This document shows positions 32,990 through 42,936 of a DNA stretch of 64,000 nucleotides, in pieces. Under the pieces are notes generated by a model. It was not told where the DNA came from and did not search any database. It was given only the letters and a program-made list of their open reading frames with translations. The DNA lies in assembly GCF_000821085.1 (NCBI RefSeq), contig NZ_CCXR01000001.1:558001-622000 (forward strand), written 5' to 3'. Both the position numbers and the translations under genes were made by a program. Numbering within the stretch: position 1 is the first letter of the stretch; every line of letters starts with the position of its first letter. This DNA is from Bacillus sp. B-jedd (GTDB lineage: Bacteria; Bacillota; Bacilli; Bacillales; Cytobacillaceae).

Positions 32990-34297
32990 CTAACCTACTA
33001 GAAAATTTTTAAACGATTTATAAACAAGAACACTTAAACAAAGAACGAACGACAGCCCGAAACTCACCCAGATTCCATTCAGGTCCCCGGCTATAGCCAA
33101 TAAGATGTAGCCGCCAGCCCCGCCGATTAATGAGGAAAAAGGAATGATTGAAGGGACCTTGTTTTTGCTGAGAATAATATAAATCATTGGGGGAATCATT
33201 GCCGCATAAACATTGCCGAAGAAAAACAGCAGTTCCAACGGCCTTGGCATTAAAATGCTGACAGCGACCAGTAAAAACAAGCAAACGAGACCGGAAAAAA
33301 TATAAACAATCCTCAAGTGGCCGCTGTCTGTAAGGCTGCGGACCGAGCCAATCACATTTTTGCTGAATAAGGCGGCTGTTGCCTGAAGCTCCGAGCTGAG
33401 AGCAGAGGATATCGCACTGAAACAAAAAAGGACAAACAGAAGAATTAAAATAGTAGGCTGAATTTTATCTACAAGCTCAAATACAAGTGAATAGATATTT
33501 TCATAACCCCGTCCGAAAATAATGATCATTAGGAGGGAAGAAAGGGCGAGCGGGACAGTTGCCCATATCAAGCCCGTCAGGGCGAACGTCAATTGGACTT
33601 TTTCCTTTTTCAACATGAATACTCTTTGCCAAGTGGCCCCATCAATAACAATTTGTCCAAAACCAACGAGGATGGCTGTAAACAAAAACCAGATGGCCTC
33701 TTTATTTTTAAAAAATAATATATAGGGATGATAAAGTTTGATTCCGACAAAAACCGTCCGAACTCCTTCCTGGATATAAAAATACAAAGGGATGATAATC
33801 ACTGCCGCGAAAATAAGCGTAACATTAATGCCGGCAAGCTTATGAATCCGCCTCATTCCGCCAATACCGCCAATGAACAGGCAAAAGGCGAGAAATAGGG
33901 CAAGTCCGGGGAAGACAGGGATAGGAAAAATCGTATGAATCAAGATTCCGGCTCCCATCGCTTGTACGAACATCGAGTTCAGGCTTAGCAGGATTAGCGC
34001 CGATATCATATACCAATAGCCTGCCGGTGAAAGACGCTCCTTCAGGACATCGCCGATTGTCAGCCCGCCAGAGAATGTACGGCGGATCTTTTTTGCCAAA
34101 AATCCAAAGAGAAAGAGTGAAAGTCCGCCCATGAGCGCGTAGCCTATCCCGCCGAGCAGGCCGTACTTGATCAAGGTTTCGGGTGAGGAAAGGATTGTGT
34201 TTCCTGTCACCCATCTGGCAAGGAGGCTTACAATTCCAAAGCTTAGCCCAAGAGTGATGGAACCATTAATAAAGTAGGGGAAATTGGCTCTTTTCAA
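32990..34297 (-). CDS. SSS-family sodium:solute symporter-like permease
   Basis: 435 residues with about twelve TM helices. The pattern YGLLGGIGYALMGGLSLFLFGFLAKKIR, then GLTIGDVLKERLS, and SAISSALSSELQATAALFSKNV (sodium-site-like SS...A segment) supports the SSS superfamily. The length is at the low end for SSS. It overlaps the response regulator gene by 4 bp and is followed after 20 bp by the NCS1 permease gene. Two unrelated permeases in one operon suggest uptake of two forms of a related compound. The substrate is unknown. Confidence 0.75.
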   Translation of the reverse strand: MKRANFPYFINGSITLGLSFGIVSLLARWVTGNTILSSPETLIKYGLLGGIGYALMGGLSLFLFGFLAKKIRRTFSGGLTIGDVLKERLSPAGYWYMISALILLSLNSMFVQAMGAGILIHTIFPIPVFPGLALFLAFCLFIGGIGGMRRIHKLAGINVTLIFAAVIIIPLYFYIQEGVRTVFVGIKLYHPYILFFKNKEAIWFLFTAILVGFGQIVIDGATWQRVFMLKKEKVQLTFALTGLIWATVPLALSSLLMIIIFGRGYENIYSLVFELVDKIQPTILILLFVLFCFSAISSALSSELQATAALFSKNVIGSVRSLTDSGHLRIVYIFSGLVCLFLLVAVSILMPRPLELLFFFGNVYAAMIPPMIYIILSKNKVPSIIPFSSLIGGAGGYILLAIAGDLNGIWVSFGLSFVLCLSVLVYKSFKNFLVG

Positions 34298-34986
34298 AGC
34301 TTTAACTCCTTCATTCGATAATCGCGTGGCGAAAAGCCGGTTGCTTTCCGGAACATTTGGCTGAAATAATGCTGGCTATTGAAACCGCATTTATCTGAAA
34401 TCGCACTAATATTTAAATCAGGATAGTCAATGAGCATTTTCTGGGCCTGTTTAAGCCGGTAATCATTCAGATATTCGGAAAAGCCCATACCGACCTCTTC
34501 ATGGAATTTCCTACTCAAATACGCGGAGTTGATATGAATTTTAGAAGCAAGATAATTCAAGGTCAGCTTTTCGGGGTATTCTTGATGGATAATTTTCAAT
34601 GCATTGATAATTTGCTCTGAATAACGGCCCATTTTTTCATATCTGGCCAAGACCTGATTCAATTCATCTTCAATAACAGGCTTTGTGATGTAATCAATCA
34701 CACCCAGTCTCAATGAAGTTTGAATGTAATCGAAGTTCTGGAAGGCGGTAACCATGATAATGTCCATTGAATGAGATCGGGATAGCTCCATGGCCAGTTC
34801 AAGCCCCGTCTTTCCGGGCAGCTGGATGTCCAGGAACACGAGGGAAATATCATGCTGTTTGATAATATGGCTTGCCTTTGAGGCATCGGGAGCCATATGG
34901 ATCTTCCAGTTAGGGAATTTCCGGGAAATTAAATATTCAAGCTGATCAAGCTCCAAAGGCTCGTCGTCCACTAGCAGGATTTCCAT
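34294..34986 (-). CDS. Response regulator with AraC-type DNA-binding domain
   Basis: 230 residues. The receiver domain has DDE (7-9) and phospho-acceptor Asp53 (LVFLDIQLPG), with Lys in YITKP. The AraC domain (about 130-230) has LNYLASKIHINSAYLSRKFHEEVG and ISDKCGFNSQHYFSQMFRKATG. The stop overlaps the start of the SSS permease gene, and the kinase gene ends 8 bp upstream. It probably controls these two permeases, and perhaps the divergent ABC transporter and amidohydrolases. Confidence 0.9.
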   Translation of the reverse strand: MEILLVDDEPLELDQLEYLISRKFPNWKIHMAPDASKASHIIKQHDISLVFLDIQLPGKTGLELAMELSRSHSMDIIMVTAFQNFDYIQTSLRLGVIDYITKPVIEDELNQVLARYEKMGRYSEQIINALKIIHQEYPEKLTLNYLASKIHINSAYLSRKFHEEVGMGFSEYLNDYRLKQAQKMLIDYPDLNISAISDKCGFNSQHYFSQMFRKATGFSPRDYRMKELKL

Positions 34987-34993
34987 TACTTAA

Positions 34994-35737
34994 TCACCTC
35001 CCTATTTGAAATGGGAATATAGCCAGGACGCTAGTCCCGTCCTCCAGATGGGTCAACCTTACGTCTGTGGGAGCGTCCGGAAATAAAAGTTCCAGTCTTT
35101 TTTTAATATTTCCAAGGCCAAGGCCTCCTTCACGCGGTCGCTCCTCTCCTTTCCCAAAGGCATTATTCCACACTGTCACATGGACTTCATCGGCGCTTTT
35201 GCGGATGATGATCTTTAATATAGAGTCACCCATATTCCTTTCAAAAGAATGTTTAAAAGAATTTTCAACGATAGTCTGAATAAGGAAAGGAATGATGATG
35301 GCTTTATCTATTTCTGAATCTTTAGAAATCTCATAGCGGAGCCGGTCCCTGAAGCGGGTTTTTTGTATTTCCAAATAATATTGTACATAGGTTAGCTCGT
35401 CTTCAATGGTGATAAACGTATTATTGGTTGTATATTTGAATTTCAGCAGCTTGGAAAGGGTTTCGAGGGAGCTGATTAATTCAGCCTTCCGGTCAAGCCT
35501 GGCCAGGCTTAAAATCGAATTTAACGTATTGAAGAGGAAATGCGGCTGTATCTCCTGGTTCAGCTGGGTATACATTGCATTCTGCAATTCCTTTTCGAGT
35601 GCATACTCCCTTTTTTGCTTTTCAAGGAGATCGATCCGCTCTTCGAAGATAAAAAAGAATAAAAGCGTAAAGGCACCCACTAGCGGAGCTAGCGCGCCAA
35701 TCATGATATATAGGGAGAAAGCTTCTATCGTTACCAT
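34994..35737 (-). CDS. Short membrane histidine kinase (LytS/YesM class)
   Basis: 247 residues. One or two TM helices lie in the first 35 residues, followed by a coiled coil (EERIDLLEKQKREYALEKELQ) and the His_kinase box YTQLNQEIQPHFLFNTLNSI, with the phospho-accepting His, then HATPase motifs (QTIVENSFKHSF, GGLGLGNIKKRL). There is no extracellular sensing domain, so it probably senses within the membrane or through a partner such as the adjacent permease. The ATG at 35737 follows AAAGGAGA; the frame is open to 35782. Confidence 0.85.
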   Translation of the reverse strand: MVTIEAFSLYIMIGALAPLVGAFTLLFFFIFEERIDLLEKQKREYALEKELQNAMYTQLNQEIQPHFLFNTLNSILSLARLDRKAELISSLETLSKLLKFKYTTNNTFITIEDELTYVQYYLEIQKTRFRDRLRYEISKDSEIDKAIIIPFLIQTIVENSFKHSFERNMGDSILKIIIRKSADEVHVTVWNNAFGKGEERPREGGLGLGNIKKRLELLFPDAPTDVRLTHLEDGTSVLAIFPFQIGR

Positions 35738-35762
35738 GAACCAGATTCTCCTTTGAATAGAG

Positions 35763-35792
35763 AAAAAGGGAGCCGGACTCAACTCCCTTTTT
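35763..35792 (-). terminator. Terminator of the peptide-type ABC operon
   Basis: AAAAAGGGAG (35763-35772) pairs with CTCCCTTTTT (35783-35792). On the minus strand it ends in CCCTTTTTCTC after the DppF-like gene. Confidence 0.8.
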
Positions 35793-35831
35793 AATATCCT
35801 ATTTTACAAAAACTTTTTTAATTTGAACATG

Positions 35832-36830
35832 TCAGCCATTTGCCAATTCCTCGGCGTAATGGCAGCTGACGAAATGATTCCCTTCAATTTCCCTTAAGGC
35901 CGGCTCTTCCAGTTTGCATTTATCGGTTGCAAAAGGGCACCTTGTATGGAATCGGCAGCCGGTTGGCGGATCAATCGGTGAAGGGACATCTCCCCTAAGG
36001 ATGATCCGTTCCCTTTCCAGCGTAGGATCCGGCACCGGTATGGATGAAAGCAGGGCCTTTGTATATGGGTGCAAAGGCGAGTCAAAAAGGTCTTTCTTAT
36101 CCGCGATTTCAACGACTTTGCCCAAATACATGACCATAACCCGGTCGGAAATATGCCTGACAACACTTAAATCATGGGAAATGAACAGGAAAGTCAGTTT
36201 AAATTGCTTCTGGAGTTTCTTCAGCAGATTAAGAATCTGTGCCTGAATGGAAACGTCCAGGGCAGATACTGCTTCGTCGCAGATAATCAGTTTCGGGTCA
36301 ACAGCTAGAGCGCGGGCAATCCCGATCCGCTGGCGCTGGCCTCCGCTGAACTCGTGAGGGAAGCGGTCGAGCGCTTCGGCGGGAAGGCCGACAAGCCCCA
36401 GGAGCTCAAGCATTCTTTCCATCCGTTTATTTTTCGGTACAGATTCCTGTATGGCCATTGCTTCCCCTAGTATTTGCTTAATCGTTTGGCGGGGATTCAG
36501 CGAAGCGAAGGGATCTTGGAAAATAACCTGTAAATCGCCGCGCAGCTTTCTCATTTCCCTTTTTGAAAGAGCTAAAATATTATTGTCAAAATATAGGACT
36601 TCTCCGCCGGTTGGTTCATCGAGGCGTAAAATAGCCCTGCCTGTAGTTGATTTGCCGCAGCCTGACTCTCCTACAATACTGAGTGTTTCGCCTTCGTTAA
36701 TATGAAAGGAAATATCGTCGACTGCTTTTACATAAGCTTTAGGTTTGAAAATGGATTCGGTTTTAACCGGGAAGTATTGCTTTAAATTCCTGACTTCCAG
36801 CAAAACTTTTGTTTCTGCAGCAGTTTGCAT
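35832..36830 (-). CDS. Peptide-type ABC transporter ATP-binding protein (OppF/DppF-like)
   Basis: 332 residues. Walker [10 protein letters not shown], signature FSGGQRQRIG and Walker B LIICDEAVSALD, with the C-terminal oligopeptide-transporter extension GCRFHTRCPFATDKCKLEEP, whose cysteines can hold an iron-sulfur cluster. The ATG at 36830 overlaps the stop of the DppD-like gene (TAATG) and has GAGGAGGT upstream; the longer open frame is not needed. It pairs with the DppD-like ATPase. Confidence 0.9.
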   Translation of the reverse strand: MQTAAETKVLLEVRNLKQYFPVKTESIFKPKAYVKAVDDISFHINEGETLSIVGESGCGKSTTGRAILRLDEPTGGEVLYFDNNILALSKREMRKLRGDLQVIFQDPFASLNPRQTIKQILGEAMAIQESVPKNKRMERMLELLGLVGLPAEALDRFPHEFSGGQRQRIGIARALAVDPKLIICDEAVSALDVSIQAQILNLLKKLQKQFKLTFLFISHDLSVVRHISDRVMVMYLGKVVEIADKKDLFDSPLHPYTKALLSSIPVPDPTLERERIILRGDVPSPIDPPTGCRFHTRCPFATDKCKLEEPALREIEGNHFVSCHYAEELANG

Positions 36831-37849
36831 TAGCCCACTACCTCCTCTTCCCTTATCGTTCCGTTCCATTGATCAGTGTACATCCAGCAGCGAACCTTCG
36901 TCCCGTCACTCTGTTCAACTAAATCCGGCCTTTTCTTAAGGCAAATTTCTTCCCGGAATGGACAGCGGGAAGCGAAACGGCATCCTTCAGGCATATTGTA
37001 GGCGCTAGGGACGCTCCCTTCGATTGTCTTCAGTTCTTCCTGGTCTTCATTGATTTTAGGCAAGGATTCTAAAAGGCCGCGTGTATAAGGATGTTTTGGA
37101 TTAGCAAAAATATCCCTGGTCGAAGCGTGTTCAATAATATTTCCTGCATACATAACCGCCACCGTATCACATGTTTCCGCGACAACTCCTAGGTCGTGGG
37201 TAATCAGAATGACCCCCATGCCAAGTTTTAGCTGTAAATCCTTTATGAGTTCCAGTATTTGTGCCTGGATGGTTACATCAAGGGCAGTCGTCGGTTCGTC
37301 GGCAATCAGTACTTCCGGGGTACAGGCAAGAGCCATCGCAATCATTACCCGCTGCCTCATTCCGCCGCTTAATTGGAAGGGCTCTTGCTTAGCCCTTTTT
37401 TCTGGGGAAGGAATTCCGACAAGCTGCAGCATTTCAACCGCTTTTGCCATTGCTTCCTTCCTGCCCATCTTCTGGTGAAGCCGCAATGCTTCGGCAATTT
37501 GTTCGCCGACCGGTATAACCGGATTCAAGGAAGTCATCGGCTCCTGGAAGATCATCGAAATTTCATTGCCGCGAATTTTCCTCATTTCCTTTTCGGGCAG
37601 GGTGACGAGATCCTTATCCTTAAACAGGATTTGTCCCTCGGCGATCCTTCCTGGCGGGGAAGGGATCAGCCGCAGGATTGAAAGGGAGGTTATACTTTTT
37701 CCGCATCCTGACTCACCTACGATACCGAGTGTTTCGCCTTTTCTTAATGAAAAGTCGATACCGTCCACTGCTTTGCTGACTCCCCGTTTTGTATGAAAAT
37801 GGGTTTTTAACCCTTTAACCTCTAATATTGGTTTATTTGTATCTTCCAA
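36830..37849 (-). CDS. Peptide-type ABC transporter ATP-binding protein (OppD/DppD-like)
   Basis: 339 residues. Walker [10 protein letters not shown], signature [10 protein letters not shown] and Walker [13 protein letters not shown], then the oligopeptide extension [20 protein letters not shown] with three cysteines. It forms the heterodimeric ATPase with the next gene's product. It is translationally coupled to that gene and follows the DppB-like permease by 15 bp. Confidence 0.9.
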   Translation of the reverse strand: MEDTNKPILEVKGLKTHFHTKRGVSKAVDGIDFSLRKGETLGIVGESGCGKSITSLSILRLIPSPPGRIAEGQILFKDKDLVTLPEKEMRKIRGNEISMIFQEPMTSLNPVIPVGEQIAEALRLHQKMGRKEAMAKAVEMLQLVGIPSPEKRAKQEPFQLSGGMRQRVMIAMALACTPEVLIADEPTTALDVTIQAQILELIKDLQLKLGMGVILITHDLGVVAETCDTVAVMYAGNIIEHASTRDIFANPKHPYTRGLLESLPKINEDQEELKTIEGSVPSAYNMPEGCRFASRCPFREEICLKKRPDLVEQSDGTKVRCWMYTDQWNGTIREEEVVG

Positions 37850-37864
37850 TTCACTTCACCGCCC

Positions 37865-38785
37865 TTAATTTAATTCAATTCGCTTATTAAAGAAACGATA
37901 GAAAATATCAACGAATAAATTCACGATAACGAAAATCAGCGAAGCGACAAGGACGCCTCCCTGGACCATTGGCAGGTCTCTTACCCGGATTGAATCGACA
38001 ATCATCCTGCCGAGGCCGTTAACGGCAAAAATGGATTCTACCAAAACCGTTCCGCCTAGCAGGGAGCCGAATTGCAATCCTACGACTGTAATGACTGGTA
38101 TAAGGGCATTTCGAAGGGCGTGCTTATAAATAATCACCTGTTCACGGACCCCTTTGGCCCGAGCGGTGCGAATGTAATCCTGACGTATGATGTCAAGCAT
38201 GCTCGATCTGGTCATCCGCGCAACAATCGCCGCTCCTCCCGCGCCAAGAGTGAAGGACGGGAGAATTGTATGAAGAATGCTGTCCCACCCGGCAACAGGA
38301 AGGATTTGCAATTTTACCGAGAAGAAATACATCAGCATCAAACCGAACCAAAAGCTTGGCAGGGAAATGCCGAATAAAGCAACGAGCATAACCGAAGTAT
38401 CTGTAAGGGAATAAGGCTTAACAGCCGATATAATCCCCGCAGCCATCCCGAGAACAATCGTGATGATAATACTGAAAAAAGCAAGCTCCATTGTAATTGG
38501 CAGCCTTGCCATAATTTCATCGAGGACTGGCTGGCTGTTCTTTAGCGATATTCCTAAATCACCTTTAAAAATATTCATAAGATACTCGAAATATTGAACG
38601 AATAAGGGACGGTTCAGTCCCAGCTGTTCGCGAATCGCTTCAACAGTAGCCTTCGAAGCACCTTCACCCGCAAGCATAACGGCAGGGTCGCCCGGAACAA
38701 GCTGCATAATGAAGAAAACGACAAAAGTAACACCTATCATAACAGGAATGGTTTGCAGCAAACGGCGCAGTACAAACATCAACAT
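37865..38785 (-). CDS. Peptide-type ABC transporter permease (DppB-like)
   Basis: 306 residues with six TM helices. The N-terminus LRRLLQTIPVMIGVTFVVFFIMQLVPGDPA and the cytoplasmic motif RTARAKGVREQVIIYKHALRNALIP are diagnostic for the DppB/OppB/GsiC group. The start is the ATG at 38785 or the one at 38779. It lies second in the operon, after the DppC-like gene; the reverse order is more common. Confidence 0.9.
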   Translation of the reverse strand: MLMFVLRRLLQTIPVMIGVTFVVFFIMQLVPGDPAVMLAGEGASKATVEAIREQLGLNRPLFVQYFEYLMNIFKGDLGISLKNSQPVLDEIMARLPITMELAFFSIIITIVLGMAAGIISAVKPYSLTDTSVMLVALFGISLPSFWFGLMLMYFFSVKLQILPVAGWDSILHTILPSFTLGAGGAAIVARMTRSSMLDIIRQDYIRTARAKGVREQVIIYKHALRNALIPVITVVGLQFGSLLGGTVLVESIFAVNGLGRMIVDSIRVRDLPMVQGGVLVASLIFVIVNLFVDIFYRFFNKRIELN

Positions 38786-38867
38786 TGTTTTCCAGCCTCC
38801 TTAAATTCTAGTCTTTCGATGATGCACCTGTTTTTTTATCAGGGCATCTTGATTTTTTTGCAAAAAA

Positions 38868-39770
38868 TCACTTCTTCATCCTTGGATCAAACGCATCGCG
38901 GAGGCCATCTCCGAAAATATTAAATCCTAAAACCAATATCGAAATAGCCAGCCCTGGAAAGAGGGCGATATATGGAGCAGAAAATAGGAAATCGCGTCCA
39001 TTGCTCAGCATCGTTCCCCATTCAGGTGAAGGCGGCTGCGCCCCGAGCCCAAGAAAGGATAGTCCGGCTGCTGATAAAATCGCGGTTGCAAGGCGAAGTG
39101 TCGCCTGGACAATGATTGGGGACAGGATATTCGGAAAAATATGCTTGAATATGATCGTTGCGTCATTTGCCCCAAGAGAGCGGATGGCATCAATATATTC
39201 CAGCCGTTTCACTTCAAGAGTCGAGCCCCTGACAATCCTTGCAAAAAGGGGAACGGAGAACGCTCCGACAGCGATGGTTACATTAATAAGGCTTGGGCCG
39301 AGTGCGCTGATAATCGCGAGTGCGAGTAAAATTCCCGGAAAGGCGAGCATCACATCCATCATTCTCATAATGACGGAATCGACCCATTTTCCATAATAGC
39401 CGGCGACTAGCCCAAGGATGATTCCGAATAGGGCACCGAATGCCACAGAAGCAAAACCGACGCCCAATGACAGCCGGGACCCAAAAATAATCCGGCTCAG
39501 GATATCGCGTCCCTTATCATCGGTTCCCATCCAGTGGTCGGCCGAGGGAGGCACCAATTTATTTTTAAGATCGATTTCAAAAGGGTCATAGGGGGCAAGC
39601 AGCGGTGCGAATAAGGCGACTAAAATATAAATTGCAATAATGATTGCCCCAGCCATGGCTGCTTTATTTTCCATTAATATCGAAAGCATGTTTTTCAGCC
39701 GTGATTCTTTCGGCTGTTGAACAGGGCTGATCACAGCAGAAGGCTGTACAGTATTTGTTTCAATTGACAT
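38868..39770 (-). CDS. Peptide-type ABC transporter permease (DppC-like)
   Basis: 300 residues with six TM helices. LAPYDPFEIDLKNKLVPPSADHWMGTDDKGRDILSRIIFG and the EAA-type loop IDAIRSLGANDATIIFKHIFPNILSP are typical of the DppC/OppC/GsiD group. It is the first gene of the minus-strand operon and is divergent from its binding-protein gene at 40023. The cluster's amidohydrolases suggest that the cargo may be an amide-type compound rather than a nutritional peptide. Confidence 0.9.
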   Translation of the reverse strand: MSIETNTVQPSAVISPVQQPKESRLKNMLSILMENKAAMAGAIIIAIYILVALFAPLLAPYDPFEIDLKNKLVPPSADHWMGTDDKGRDILSRIIFGSRLSLGVGFASVAFGALFGIILGLVAGYYGKWVDSVIMRMMDVMLAFPGILLALAIISALGPSLINVTIAVGAFSVPLFARIVRGSTLEVKRLEYIDAIRSLGANDATIIFKHIFPNILSPIIVQATLRLATAILSAAGLSFLGLGAQPPSPEWGTMLSNGRDFLFSAPYIALFPGLAISILVLGFNIFGDGLRDAFDPRMKK

Positions 39771-40022
39771 ATAAATCCTCCTTTTTGATTATCCCTGCGA
39801 AACATGCTGTGAACGCCGGGGGATACAAACAAATTAGCAAATATAATTGAAAAGTAAATATTTTTTAAATTGTTTGTCAAAATACTTAAAACTTTAGTAA
39901 ATATTCTGTAAATATTCCTCTCGGACATCTTCTATAATGCAAATAAGCATTTGCGGAGGGCCTCAAGGCTTTAGCGATTTGCAAACAAACAATTACAAAT
40001 TTAATCAGGGGGGAAACTGCAA
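39771..40022. promoter_or_regulatory. Divergent promoter region of the ABC transporter
   Basis: This A+T-rich gap serves both the permease operon (minus) and the binding-protein gene (plus). GTAAATATT occurs three times: 39853-39861, 39898-39906 and 39908-39916. TTTAGTAAATA at 39893-39903 recurs upstream of the HTH gene (44353-44363). The repeats look like binding sites of one regulator, either the nearby response regulator or the HTH protein. Confidence 0.45.
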
Positions 40023-41600
40023 ATGGAAAAGAAACATCCATTTAAGAAAAGAGGCATTTTATTTTTGCTGATGGCATTAATGCTTCTATTCACACAAGCT
40101 TGCTCGACAAAATCAGCAGGCGACAAAGACGCGGGGGCGAAATCGTCGAAGCCAAAGGAAGGCGGCACGCTGACGGTTGTCAGGCTTTCTGACGCTACTA
40201 AGCTTGATCCGCATTTCATTACCGATATTCCGTCTGCTAACATTGTTTATCAAAAAGTGTATGAGGGCCTCGTTGAGCCGGATAAGGATTTTAAAATTCA
40301 GCCGCTCCTCGCTAAAGACTGGAAAGTAATCAATGACACAACATGGGAATTCCATCTCCAACAGGGAGTAAAATTCCATGATGGTGAAGCATTCAACGCA
40401 GAAGCTGTAAAGAAAACTTTCGATCGCCTGCTTGACCCGAAAACCGGATCTCCGCAGCGTGAAAAGTTCTCTATGATTAAAGAAGTCAAAGTTGTAGATG
40501 ACTATACAGTTCAATTGATTCTTGACTATCCATACGCTCCGCTTCTTTCCATTCTTGCAAGCAATGAGGGAAGCATCATCAGCCCTAAGGCAATAGCCGA
40601 AAACCCTGAAAAACTGGCGGAACACCCAGTTGGAACCGGCCCGTTTGTTTTTGAAGAATGGAAGACTGGCCAGGAAATCTCCCTTAAAAAGAACCCTGAC
40701 TATTGGGGCAAGAAGCCGAATATTGATAAAGTAGTCTTTAAGGTTGTTCCAGAAGATGCGACACGCCTTGCGATGATTGAAACTGGCGAAGCCCAGATCA
40801 ATGACCAGGTGCCAGTAACTGAAATTGACCGCATCAACGCTTCAGATACTATGGAGCTTTACCGTACAGAAGGACTTGCCGTTGAATACCTTGGTTTTAA
40901 TACAAAGAAAAAGCCGCTTGATGATGTAAGGGTTCGTAAGGCGATCAGCCATGCGATTGAAAGGGAAGCTATCATCGAAGGTGTTTACAATAATGTAGGC
41001 ACACTGGCAAATGTAGCAATGAGCCCGAAAGTGTTCGGCTACAGCGATAAAGTAAAGCCGTATGACTATAACTTGAATGAGGCAAAGAAACTTCTTAAGG
41101 AAGCCGGCTATGAGAAAGGCCTTCAGCTCAACCTGTTGACAAGTGACCGTAAAGAGCGGATCAATATGGCGGAAGTCATTCAATCCCAGTTAAAAGGAAT
41201 CGGCATTGATGTTAAGATCCAGGTAATGGAATACGGCGCCTATATCGGCATGATTGAAAAAGGCGAGCACGACATTCTACTCGGAGGATGGGGAAATGCG
41301 ACTGGCGACGGCGACTACAACCAGTACAACCTATTCCACTCCGCTTCCCAGGGGCCTCCAGGAAACCATTTCTATTATTCGAATCCTGAAGTAGACAAAA
41401 TGATTGAAGCGGCGCGCAAGGAAACAGACGAGCAGAAGCGCCTGAAAATCTATGAAGAAGTCATGCAGAAGGAAATTGACGATGCTGTATACGTGCCGAT
41501 CAGGAACTATGAGCATATTGCTGTCAGCAATAAAAATGTCAGCGGCTACTGGCTGAATGCTGCAAGCTACTTAATGATTGATGATGTTGTCATTAAGTAA
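40023..41600 (+). CDS. Peptide-type substrate-binding lipoprotein (DppA/OppA/GsiB-like)
   Basis: 525 residues. The signal peptide ends in FTQAC, with the lipidated Cys at about 27. The SBP family 5 fold follows (GGTLTVVRLSDATKLDPHF, EFHLQQGVKFHDGEAFNAEAVKKTFDRLLDP, GTGPFVFEEWKTGQEISLKKNPDYWGKKP). GGGGGGAAA precedes the ATG. Members bind peptides, glutathione, nickel complexes or other small ligands; the close link with two amidohydrolase genes suggests a cyclic or amide ligand here. A terminator-like hairpin follows. Confidence 0.88.
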   Translation: MEKKHPFKKRGILFLLMALMLLFTQACSTKSAGDKDAGAKSSKPKEGGTLTVVRLSDATKLDPHFITDIPSANIVYQKVYEGLVEPDKDFKIQPLLAKDWKVINDTTWEFHLQQGVKFHDGEAFNAEAVKKTFDRLLDPKTGSPQREKFSMIKEVKVVDDYTVQLILDYPYAPLLSILASNEGSIISPKAIAENPEKLAEHPVGTGPFVFEEWKTGQEISLKKNPDYWGKKPNIDKVVFKVVPEDATRLAMIETGEAQINDQVPVTEIDRINASDTMELYRTEGLAVEYLGFNTKKKPLDDVRVRKAISHAIEREAIIEGVYNNVGTLANVAMSPKVFGYSDKVKPYDYNLNEAKKLLKEAGYEKGLQLNLLTSDRKERINMAEVIQSQLKGIGIDVKIQVMEYGAYIGMIEKGEHDILLGGWGNATGDGDYNQYNLFHSASQGPPGNHFYYSNPEVDKMIEAARKETDEQKRLKIYEEVMQKEIDDAVYVPIRNYEHIAVSNKNVSGYWLNAASYLMIDDVVIK

Positions 41601-41627
41601 ATGAAGGAAATTTAGCTAAAAAGTCCG

Positions 41628-41667
41628 GGAAAGTACTTATTCTTTGTAGGTACTTTCCTGTCTTTTT
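41628..41667 (+). terminator. Intercistronic terminator
   Basis: GGAAAGTAC (41628-41636) pairs with GTACTTTCC (41650-41658), followed by TGTCTTTTTG. It lies between the binding protein and the amidohydrolase genes and probably lowers expression of the latter. Confidence 0.7.
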
Positions 41668-41686
41668 GCAAAAAGGAGGAACGGCC

Positions 41687-42922
41687 TTGAATACTTATTG
41701 GTTAACGAATGTCCGTCTTGAAACAGGCTTCCGCTATGATAACGGCAGGATTGCCGGAACGGATTCTGAAATTTTCAATTTGAAAATAGAAGATGGAAAA
41801 ATCGCTGAAATTACAAAAGAAACACCAGAAGAGCATGCACAGCAGGTGGATGCCCATTTCAATTTGCTCCTGCCTTCGCTGAGGGACATGCATATCCATA
41901 TCGATAAAACATACTATGGCGGCCCTTGGAAGGCTTGTACGCCAATTACGAACGGCATCTTCACGAGGCTTGAGGAAGAGAAACAACTGCTTCCAAAACT
42001 TCTGCCGACAGCCCAGGAACGGGCCGAAAAGATGATTGAACTATATTTGAAAAATGGCCATACCCATATTCGGACGCATTGCAATGTCGATCCGGTCATC
42101 GGCCTGAAGAATCTTGAGGCGACGGTGAATGCCCTTGCTAAATATGAGGATGTCCTCACCTATGAAATTGTTGCATTCCCGCAGCACGGTTTGTTAAAAA
42201 GTGATTCAGTCCAGCTAATCCGCGATGCAATGAAAAATGGCGCGACACTCGTTGGCGGAGTTGATCCGGCAACAGTGGACCGCAATATTGAAAAATCATT
42301 GTATACGATATACGACATTGCTGTTGAAAATAATAAAGGCGTCGATATCCACCTTCATGATCCGAACAGCCTTGGCGCTTTTACTTTCAAGCGGATGGCC
42401 CATTACACGAAAGAAGCGGGCCTTAAAGGCAGGGCGACAATCAGCCACGGAATCGCGCTTGGAGATTTGAACGGTGAAGAGATTGTAGAAATGGCTGAAA
42501 TTTTGAGGGAACAGGAAATTGATGTCACCACTACTATCCCAATCAACCGTCCGACACTTCCGATCCCCGCGCTTGATAAACTGGGAATTGGCATTTCTGT
42601 TGGACATGACAGCATTACAGACCACTGGTCGCCTTTCGGAACGGGTAACACAATCCAGAAACTCAGCATCCTGGCAGAGCGGTTCAGATTGATGGATGAA
42701 GGCGGGCTTGCATCAGCCCTGAAATATGGAACCGGCGGCGTGACTCCGCTCAATGAAGCGGGAGAGCAGGTATGGCCGAAGGTTGGCGACGAAGCGACAA
42801 TGATGCTCGTGGACGCAACATGCTCCGCACAGGCGATCGCCCGAAGATCAACGGTTCAGTCTTTATATTTTAAAGGGAAAAAAGTCACCAGCAAGCTGAA
42901 TCCGGAATCGGCTGGTTTATAA
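41687..42922 (+). CDS. CodA/AtzC-like amidohydrolase 1
   Basis: 411 residues. Amidohydrolase-superfamily barrel with metal ligands in MHIHID (His69, His71), a third His in the HLHD motif (DIHLHDPN), another in ATISHGIALGD and the Asp in VGHDSITDHW. The layout is that of cytosine deaminase CodA, but the CodA motif HCDE is HLHD here, so the catalytic Glu position differs. Translation starts at TTG, 6 bp after the strong site AAAGGAGGA. It is paralogous to the next gene. The substrate is likely a cyclic amine or amide; cytosine itself is doubtful. Confidence 0.85.
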   Translation: MNTYWLTNVRLETGFRYDNGRIAGTDSEIFNLKIEDGKIAEITKETPEEHAQQVDAHFNLLLPSLRDMHIHIDKTYYGGPWKACTPITNGIFTRLEEEKQLLPKLLPTAQERAEKMIELYLKNGHTHIRTHCNVDPVIGLKNLEATVNALAKYEDVLTYEIVAFPQHGLLKSDSVQLIRDAMKNGATLVGGVDPATVDRNIEKSLYTIYDIAVENNKGVDIHLHDPNSLGAFTFKRMAHYTKEAGLKGRATISHGIALGDLNGEEIVEMAEILREQEIDVTTTIPINRPTLPIPALDKLGIGISVGHDSITDHWSPFGTGNTIQKLSILAERFRLMDEGGLASALKYGTGGVTPLNEAGEQVWPKVGDEATMMLVDATCSAQAIARRSTVQSLYFKGKKVTSKLNPESAGL

Positions 42923-42936
42923 AGGGGGGATTTGGA